Positions 14,503 to 18,823 of a DNA stretch of 18,823 nucleotides are shown here, one piece after another. The DNA comes from UBA1067 sp963661055. GTDB taxonomy: Bacteria > Verrucomicrobiota > Kiritimatiellia > RFP12 > UBA1067. Every line of letters starts with the position of its first letter. Positions within the stretch are counted from its first letter, which is position 1. Made by a program: the position numbers and the translations under genes. The DNA lies in assembly GCA_963661055.1 (NCBI GenBank), contig CAVLAC010000031.1:1-18823 (forward strand), in the 5' to 3' direction. The notes under the pieces are model-generated. The model was not told where the DNA came from. It was given only the letters and a program-made list of their open reading frames with translations, and searched no databases.

Positions 14503-15651
14503 TTAGATTAGCGACTTATAGAGTTTTTCAATGTCCTTGACCGTGCAGTCACGCGGATTGCCCGGGCGGCACGCGTCCGCATACGCGCTCTTCGCGAGGA
14601 ACGCGATATCTTCCTTCTTAAGGACGCCCTTCAAGTCTTTCGGGATGCCAACATCCTTCGAGAGCTTCTCAACGGCCGCAATCGCCGCCTTACGCGCATC
14701 GGCGAGGGACATCTTTTCGACATTCTTAACGCCCATCGCCGTCGCAATGGCGCGGTACTTCTCGCCTGTCTTCGGCGCATTGAACTTCATCGCCGTCGGG
14801 AGCAGAATCGCGCACGCCTTGCCGTGCGGCATATCGTAGAGCGCGGAAAGTCCGTGCGCCATCGAGTGGTCGACACCAAGACCGACATTCGAGAAGCCCA
14901 TACCCGCGATGTACTGCCCGAGCGCCATACCCGCACGCCCCGAGGGCTTGTTGGCAACCGCGTCACGCAAGTTCGCCGAGATAAGGCGAATCGCCTCGAG
15001 GTGCATCATATCCGTCATCGGGCACGCCGCCTTGGTGATGAAGCCTTCAATCGCGTGAGTAAGCGCGTCCATACCCGTGAAGGCGGTGAGCCCCTTGGGC
15101 ATCGAGGACATCATATCGGGGTCGACAAATGCCGCGACAGGAATGTCGTGAGGGTCAACGCAGACGAACTTGCGGTGCTTCTCAACATCCGTAATAACAT
15201 AGTTAATCGTCACTTCCGCCGCCGTGCCCGCCGTGGTGGGAACCGCGAAGATGGGCTTAGCGGGGAACTTCGTCGGGGCGACACCCTCGAGAGAGCGCAC
15301 ATCCGCGAACTTCGGATTCGCCGCGATAATGCCGACAGCCTTGGCCGTATCCATCGACGAGCCGCCGCCAATCGCGATGATGGCATCCGCCTTCGCCACT
15401 TTGAACGCCTTCACGCCGTCCTTCACATTCTTGATGGTCGGGTTTGGCTTAATCTCGGAATAAATTGCATACTTGATTTTCGCCTTGTCCAGAAGATCCG
15501 TCACCTTCTTCGTGACACCGAACTTAATCAAATCGGGGTCAGAAAACACAATCGGCTTCTTGAGTCCGCGCGCGGCGAGCTCCGTCGTAATGCTCTTGAT
15601 GGCCCCTGCACCATGATAGGAGGTTTCATTGAGGATGATTCGATTAACCAT
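14503..15651 (-). CDS. fucO: Lactaldehyde reductase, iron-dependent alcohol dehydrogenase
   Basis: 382 aa, the length of E. coli FucO and similar along its whole length: RIILNETSYHGAGA at the start, IAIGGGSSMDTAKA (nucleotide binding), PTTAGTAAEVTINYVITD, KFVCVDPHDIP, MALGQYIAGMGFSNVGLG. Metal ligands are in DALTHAIEG, HSMAHGLSA and MPHGKA. It reduces L-lactaldehyde to 1,2-propanediol with NADH during fucose or rhamnose fermentation. AAAGGA lies 8 nt before the ATG. It follows the aldolase that would make its substrate. Confidence 0.95.
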   Translation of the reverse strand: MVNRIILNETSYHGAGAIKSITTELAARGLKKPIVFSDPDLIKFGVTKKVTDLLDKAKIKYAIYSEIKPNPTIKNVKDGVKAFKVAKADAIIAIGGGSSMDTAKAVGIIAANPKFADVRSLEGVAPTKFPAKPIFAVPTTAGTAAEVTINYVITDVEKHRKFVCVDPHDIPVAAFVDPDMMSSMPKGLTAFTGMDALTHAIEGFITKAACPMTDMMHLEAIRLISANLRDAVANKPSGRAGMALGQYIAGMGFSNVGLGVDHSMAHGLSALYDMPHGKACAILLPTAMKFNAPKTGEKYRAIATAMGVKNVEKMSLADARKAAIAAVEKLSKDVGIPKDLKGVLKKEDIAFLAKSAYADACRPGNPRDCTVKDIEKLYKSLI

Positions 15652-15690
15652 TTTTGTATTCCTTTATTTGTGTTTGGAAATGACTTTCTC

Positions 15691-16506
15691 TTACTTGCCC
15701 GTTACCTTCATCTTGTAGCCGTTGAAGGTGTGGGTGTTGTAAAGCGGCTGTTTCGGTGTCGCCAGGCCCATCGCGCGGCGAATCGCGAGGAAGTCCTCAA
15801 CGGACTTCTTGCCGACCTGCTGCAACTTCGCGCCGTGCCCCGCCGCGAGCAGCAAGACTTGGCAGTAGGCATCCGCATTTTCCGCGAACCATTCCGCCTC
15901 TTCAACATCGCGTCCGCCACAGACAATGCCGTGATTTTCCATAAAGACGACATTCGACTTCTTCGCCGCCTCAGCGACATTCGCCGCGACTTCGTCCGTA
16001 CCAGGCGTGCCGTAGGGGGCAAGGGGAATCTGGTCGAGGAAGATATCCGCCTCGGGGTTAATGCCATTCGGGGGAACAATGCCCGCGAAGAGAAATGCAT
16101 TGCAGTGCGGCGGATGGCAGTGCATACACGCGTTCATGCCCGTCGCCTTCATCATCGCAATGTGAACCCGCACTTCGCTTGTGCGCGGACGGTAGCCGCA
16201 AAGTTGCCCCGCCGACATATCACAAAGGCAAATATCCTCTTCTTTCATAAAGCCCTTGCAACAGAGCGTGGGCGTACAGAGAATCAAATCCTCGCCGACC
16301 CGCACGGAAATATTGCCGCCATTGCCGTCCGTATAGCCGCGCGCATAAATCCGCCGCCCCATTTCGCAGATTTGCTGTTTGACCTTGCGAATCGCAGGCG
16401 ACTTGAAGAACTTATCAAGCGCGGCACGCGTCTTCGGTTGCGGACCCTTCTGCCAGTCGTAGACACGATTGACGAGTGGAGGATTAATATAGAGTTTCTT
16501 ATCCAT
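15691..16506 (-). CDS. Class II aldolase, fuculose-/rhamnulose-1-phosphate aldolase-like
   Basis: 271 aa. The zinc aldolase fold is shown by TDGNGGNISVR (59-69), the catalytic E111, the metal ligands H129 and H131 in MHCHPPH, and H192 in MENHG; the H131-to-H192 spacing equals that of E. coli FucA. The reaction would split L-fuculose-1-phosphate (or L-rhamnulose-1-phosphate) into dihydroxyacetone phosphate and L-lactaldehyde. It is longer than E. coli FucA (215 aa), closer to RhaD in length, so the substrate is uncertain. It shares the A of TAATG with the upstream rlmB stop and is followed by fucO, which supports the lactaldehyde route. Confidence 0.9.
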   Translation of the reverse strand: MDKKLYINPPLVNRVYDWQKGPQPKTRAALDKFFKSPAIRKVKQQICEMGRRIYARGYTDGNGGNISVRVGEDLILCTPTLCCKGFMKEEDICLCDMSAGQLCGYRPRTSEVRVHIAMMKATGMNACMHCHPPHCNAFLFAGIVPPNGINPEADIFLDQIPLAPYGTPGTDEVAANVAEAAKKSNVVFMENHGIVCGGRDVEEAEWFAENADAYCQVLLLAAGHGAKLQQVGKKSVEDFLAIRRAMGLATPKQPLYNTHTFNGYKMKVTGK

Positions 16507-17309
16507 TACTTATTACCTTTTCGTTGACGAAGTATTTCGTAAAGTGTGACGGCTGTGGCGACCCCCGCATTCAGCGACTCAAAGCCGCCTGGCATCGGCA
16601 ATTCGGCGATGAAGTCACACGTGCCGCGCACGAGACGCGAAAGCCCCTTGCCTTCCGCCCCCACGACAAGCCCGACACGCCCCTTGAAGTCGACTTCGGT
16701 ATAATTGCGGGCATCTTCGCCCCAATCAAGTCCCGTGAACCACAAGCCCACCGCTTTCAAATCTTCCATCGCACGCACGACATTGACGACATGTGCGACT
16801 TTAATGTATTCCGCGCCACCCGCGCTCGCCCGCGCCACGGCGGGCGTAATCCCGCACGCGCGATCCTCAGGAATGACGACACCCGTCGCCCCCACCGCGC
16901 ACGCCGTTCTCAGGATGGACCCGACATTCTGCGGATCTTCCAAGTGGTCAAGCACCACAACAAGCGCATTCTCATCTTCTTTTGCCGCGTCGAGGATTTC
17001 TTCAAACCCGACATACGGATACCCCGTCACCTTGAGTGCCACGCCCTGGTGATGCCCAAAGCGCGTGAGTTTATCAAGTTGGGCACGCTCCATCGTGCGC
17101 ACCACAATCCGCCGCGCGTGCGCTTCATCACGGATGCGCTTGAGTTGGTCGTCCTCATCGGGTGTCGCGGGCGGGAGTACAATTTCCGTCGCCGTGCGCC
17201 GCCCCGCCGCGAGCGCTTCCTCCACGGGATTGCGTCCGTAAAGCCATTCGCCGCCCGTCACCATCTCGCGCGGGCCTTTATGATGTTGCATATGTTGATT
17301 ATTCGCCAT
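16506..17309 (-). CDS. rlmB: 23S rRNA (guanosine-2'-O-)-methyltransferase, RlmB/TrmH family
   Basis: 267 aa from ATG 17309. A SPOUT (trefoil-knot) 2'-O-methyltransferase with the N-terminal substrate domain starting WLYGRNPVEEAL and the family motifs DPQNVGSILRTA, LVVGAEGKGLSRL and ESLNAGVATAV. It would methylate a guanosine in 23S rRNA (RlmB-like). The frame opens further upstream (17363), but that would place the promoter inside the gene. ATG 17309 gives a leader of about 6 nt; ATG 17264, with AAAGG upstream, is the alternative and starts just before the conserved WLYG. It heads the rlmB-to-rlu run. Confidence 0.92.
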   Translation of the reverse strand: MANNQHMQHHKGPREMVTGGEWLYGRNPVEEALAAGRRTATEIVLPPATPDEDDQLKRIRDEAHARRIVVRTMERAQLDKLTRFGHHQGVALKVTGYPYVGFEEILDAAKEDENALVVVLDHLEDPQNVGSILRTACAVGATGVVIPEDRACGITPAVARASAGGAEYIKVAHVVNVVRAMEDLKAVGLWFTGLDWGEDARNYTEVDFKGRVGLVVGAEGKGLSRLVRGTCDFIAELPMPGGFESLNAGVATAVTLYEILRQRKGNK

Positions 17310-17321
17310 TTCTTGGTTTAT

Positions 17322-17351
17322 ATTATACCAAACTTTGCTCCCAAACGCCAA
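17322..17351 (-). promoter_or_regulatory. Promoter of the rlmB-led operon
   Basis: Minus strand: -35 TTGGCG (17351-17346), 18-nt spacer, -10 TATAAT (17327-17322). The predicted start of transcription is about 6 nt before ATG 17309, so the message would have almost no leader. Confidence 0.65.
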
Positions 17352-17365
17352 AGGAAAACGCAAGA

Positions 17366-17390
17366 GGCAGGGACGCTTTTTGCCCCTGCC
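17366..17390 (-). terminator. Hairpin after the rubrerythrin gene, probable terminator
   Basis: Perfect 7-bp stem GGCAGGG (17366-17372) with CCCTGCC (17384-17390), 11-nt loop. On the minus strand it is followed by TCTTGCGTTTT, a broken T-run. It lies about 30 nt beyond the rubrerythrin stop and just before the rlmB promoter. Confidence 0.55.
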
Positions 17391-17411
17391 CCAAATGTCT
17401 TCAGCCTCTAT

Positions 17412-17421
17412 CGCGGCACTT
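17412..17421 (-). repeat. Uptake-like motif AAGTGCCGCG
   Basis: Exact copy spanning the rubrerythrin stop: its first two A's are the last two bases of TAA and the rest is untranslated, upstream of the terminator hairpin. Confidence 0.85.
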
Positions 17422-17974
17422 ATTTGCCGAAATAGCGCTTGAGAAGACCCTCAAAGCCCGCGCCATGCCGCGCTTCATCCTTCGCCATCTCATGGACGGT
17501 GTCGTGAATCGCGTCATAACCGAGCTCCTTCGCGCGCTTAGCAATGGCGAGTTTTGCCGCGCAGGCACCCTGTTCAGCGTCCGCCCGCATCGCCACATTC
17601 TTTTCAGTCGAGGAAGTGACAACCTCGCCCAGCAACTCCGCGAACTTAGAAGCGTGCTCCGCCTCTTCATAAGCATAGCGCTTAAACGCTTCCGCCACTT
17701 CAGGGTATCCCTCGCGCTCCGCTTGCCGCGACATCGCTAGATACATCCCCACTTCAGTGCATTCGCCCATAAAGTGGTCCTTAAGTCCCTGCGTGACTTC
17801 CGCGTCTTCTACCTTGCCCGCGCCCACCGTGTGCTCACACGCCCAGACCTTCTTGCCAGTCGCGGCGGCTTCCTCACGGAACTTTGAGCCCGGTACGCCA
17901 CATTGCGGACAATTCTCCGGCGGCGTATCACCTTCATGCACATACCCACATACGGGGCAGACCCATCTTTTCAT
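17420..17974 (-). CDS. Reverse rubrerythrin (N-terminal rubredoxin, C-terminal diiron domain)
   Basis: 184 aa. A rubredoxin-type Fe(Cys)4 site comes first (C6, C9, C22, C25), then a ferritin-like diiron domain with E71/E74, EEAEH (E104-x2-H107), E134 and DEARH (E167-x2-H170). This order is reversed from classic rubrerythrin and marks the reverse type, an NADH-linked peroxide and oxygen reductase of anaerobes such as clostridia. ATG 17974 is chosen because AAGGAG lies 9 nt upstream and it overlaps the perR stop as ATGA; an ATG at 18001 lies inside perR. Control by the upstream PerR is likely. Confidence 0.95.
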   Translation of the reverse strand: MKRWVCPVCGYVHEGDTPPENCPQCGVPGSKFREEAAATGKKVWACEHTVGAGKVEDAEVTQGLKDHFMGECTEVGMYLAMSRQAEREGYPEVAEAFKRYAYEEAEHASKFAELLGEVVTSSTEKNVAMRADAEQGACAAKLAIAKRAKELGYDAIHDTVHEMAKDEARHGAGFEGLLKRYFGK

Positions 17975-18447
17975 TGTTCGTTTCTCCTTCTCGGCTTGCA
18001 CCGATTTGCTTTTGTTGTTTCTTGCGTCCGTGTGCCCTTCTCAGCGCACTTGGAACACAAACCATAGTAAAGTAACTGCTCATCGTCCGTACGGAACCCT
18101 CGCGGCAAGTTCGCATACGGCTTATTGTGAGGCTCCTCGACGGCAACATCAAAGAGCCGTCCGCATCCGCGGCACTTGAAGTGAGCGTGGAACTTCGCGC
18201 TCCCATCATACCGCACCTCGCCATCCTCAATCGAGACGCGCCCAATGAGATGCTCATCGGCAAGCTTCTGCATCGTCGCGTAGACCGTCGTCTTCGAGAG
18301 CGTCGGTATCTTCTTGCGCAAATCTAGAAACACCTTGTCTACCGACGGATGGTCCACCCGACCATAGACATAGTTGAATATCGCTAAACGCTGAGGCGTC
18401 GGCGAAATCCCGTGTTCGGATAGTAATTTAGACACTTCTGTAATCAT
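17971..18447 (-). CDS. perR: PerR-type peroxide-sensing repressor (Fur family)
   Basis: 158 aa. All five regulatory metal ligands of B. subtilis PerR have counterparts at matching spacing: H33, D81, H87, H89 and D100; Asp (not Glu) at the last position is the peroxide-sensing feature. The structural zinc site is C92-x2-C95 and C131-x2-C134. The N-terminal winged helix contains ISPTPQRLAIFNYV and TVYATMQKL. ATG 18447 fits the family start; the frame stays open to 18486, but the promoter lies there. The short leader and overlapping palindrome predict autorepression. It is translationally coupled to the rubrerythrin gene. Confidence 0.95.
   Translation of the reverse strand: MITEVSKLLSEHGISPTPQRLAIFNYVYGRVDHPSVDKVFLDLRKKIPTLSKTTVYATMQKLADEHLIGRVSIEDGEVRYDGSAKFHAHFKCRGCGRLFDVAVEEPHNKPYANLPRGFRTDDEQLLYYGLCSKCAEKGTRTQETTKANRCKPRRRNEQ
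18168..18177 (-). repeat. Uptake-like motif AAGTGCCGCG
   Basis: Exact copy in perR covering the first zinc CxxC (FKCRGCG); read as K-C-R. Confidence 0.85.
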
Positions 18448-18452
18448 TACAG
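18438..18452. promoter_or_regulatory. 7-1-7 palindrome, probable PerR operator
   Basis: CTGTAATGATTACAG read on the minus strand is a perfect 7-1-7 inverted repeat, the geometry of Fur/PerR boxes. It contains the perR start codon and the predicted transcription start. A TGTAAT half-copy lies just upstream in the -10 region. Confidence 0.7.
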
Positions 18453-18457
18453 TTAAG

Positions 18458-18486
18458 ATTATATTACATTCCGCGCCCAAATGCAA
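18458..18486 (-). promoter_or_regulatory. Promoter of the perR-rubrerythrin operon
   Basis: Minus strand: -10 TATAAT (18463-18458) with a weak -35 TTGCAT (18486-18481) at a 17-nt spacing. Ten bases separate the -10 box from the ATG, so the leader would be about 4 nt. Confidence 0.6.
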
Positions 18487-18581
18487 GCACTTTTTCGCAT
18501 GCCGTGTTATCTCACTCCGAGAGCACGCAGAGAGAAAGAGGAGCTCCTATAAGCAAAAAATTCAATTGTCAAAGATCAAAT

Positions 18582-18611
18582 TGGTAGGGGGCGCAGTCCC
18601 TTGCGTGACCG
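18582..18611. repeat. REP-like palindromic repeat, copy 2 (diverged)
   Basis: Shares TGGTAGGGGGCG and AGTCCCTT with the copy at 2092. The base before the loop is C instead of G and the base after it is G instead of C, so the pair is kept. The outer stem has decayed. The stretch from 18487 to 18581 shows no gene. Confidence 0.65.
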
Positions 18612-18617
18612 CTGCCG

Positions 18618-18794
18618 CTACTTCGTGTGGCGAATGGCGGCGCGTTGGGCGTAGGCGGCTTTGAGGTCTTTCACGAACTGCGCGGCAGTTTTGCCGACCC
18701 ACTTATTGTTGGTGCTCCAATAGCCAATTGCCGTGGAGCGTCCCGCCGCGTGCTCCGCCGCCAAGAACGCCTCAATCGCCGCGAGATAGCCCAT
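18618..18794 (-). CDS. Small hypothetical ORF, possibly the 3' end of a longer gene
   Basis: 58 aa from ATG 18794, beginning MGYLAAIEAFLAAEHAAG and ending AAIRHTK. It has a balanced amino-acid composition, with aromatic residues (GYWSTNNKWVG) not typical of noise. There is no ribosome site before the ATG. The frame stays open through the palindromic repeat to the window edge, so either a small gene begins here or a longer one enters from outside. It carries CGCGGCAGTT (18681), one mismatch from the uptake-like motif. Function unknown; doubtful. Confidence 0.35.
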   Translation of the reverse strand: MGYLAAIEAFLAAEHAAGRSTAIGYWSTNNKWVGKTAAQFVKDLKAAYAQRAAIRHTK

Positions 18795-18801
18795 ATTTAG
18801 C

Positions 18802-18823
18802 GGGGCGGAAGGGACTCCGCCCC
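18802..18823. repeat. REP-like palindromic repeat, copy 3 (inverted)
   Basis: Inverted relative to copy 1: GGGGCGG (18802-18808), AAGGGACT, CCGCCCC (18817-18823). The stem and loop are identical to copy 1 in reverse complement. It is cut by the window edge. Confidence 0.75.

Noticed and set aside
14824..16527. A 567-codon open frame on the plus strand opposite fucO and the aldolase gene
   Set aside because: It is antisense to two clearly conserved genes, is extremely rich in Arg and His as expected from GC-biased antisense frames, and has no recognisable domain.
13740..16600. Complete fucose or rhamnose catabolic operon or bacterial microcompartment locus
   Set aside because: Only an aldolase and a lactaldehyde reductase are present; no kinase, isomerase, permease or shell protein gene is seen.

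Overview
The window looks like a chromosomal segment of an anaerobic or microaerophilic Gram-negative-type bacterium. The clues are a peroxide-sensing PerR-type repressor coupled to a reverse rubrerythrin, a fucose/rhamnose-type aldolase plus lactaldehyde reductase, a phosphofructokinase, and housekeeping tRNA/rRNA modification and lipid genes. A lineage in or near the PVC group (Kiritimatiellota/Verrucomicrobiota) is my best guess; it is an impression from gene style and repeats, not a demonstrated placement. All credible genes lie on the minus strand, so the layout is described from high to low coordinates.

Layout. (1) 18448-18823: a small, doubtful, possibly partial ORF between copies of a GC-rich palindromic repeat. 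(2) 18447-17420: perR and a reverse rubrerythrin gene, overlapping by ATGA, with a perfect 7-1-7 palindrome over the perR start codon. (3) 17309-11721: a tightly packed run of rlmB-type methyltransferase, class II aldolase, fucO-type dehydrogenase, phosphofructokinase, NIF3-family protein and an RluA-family pseudouridine synthase. Several junctions are ATGA or TAATG overlaps. (4) 11662-3314: a second long run of an uncharacterised 651-aa protein with kinase-like motifs, an orphan oligopeptide-type ABC permease, a double-domain GT2 glycosyltransferase, an HNH nuclease, a Lys/Cys-rich histone-H1-like protein, plsY, queA, an S4-containing RluA-family synthase and hinT. (5) 3231-569: two AT-richer accessory genes, a GT4 glycosyltransferase and an AAA+ ATPase with a nuclease-like tail. 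Each has its own promoter, Shine-Dalgarno site and inverted repeats. (6) 1-530: non-coding, with a 22-bp-period array of a palindromic unit.

The main discovery candidate is not a gene. The 10-mer AAGTGCCGCG occurs exactly 13 times by hand count, on both strands, where well under 0.1 would be expected by chance. It is read in several different reading frames (as AAL, RHL, RGT and KCR) and once across a stop codon into untranslated sequence. It therefore cannot be explained by protein sequence. Density is about one per 1.4 kb, it sits only in core genes, and it is absent from the accessory block at 1-3700. This is the behaviour of a DNA uptake sequence (as in Haemophilus or Neisseria) and implies a sequence-selective natural transformation system, although no competence gene is in the window. 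In one case the motif appears to have replaced the conserved glycine of an ABC-permease EAA loop.

A second theme is promoter architecture. Three core operons have a TATAAT box 6-12 nt from the start codon, predicting leaderless or nearly leaderless mRNAs. The two accessory genes have normal leaders with AAGGAG sites.
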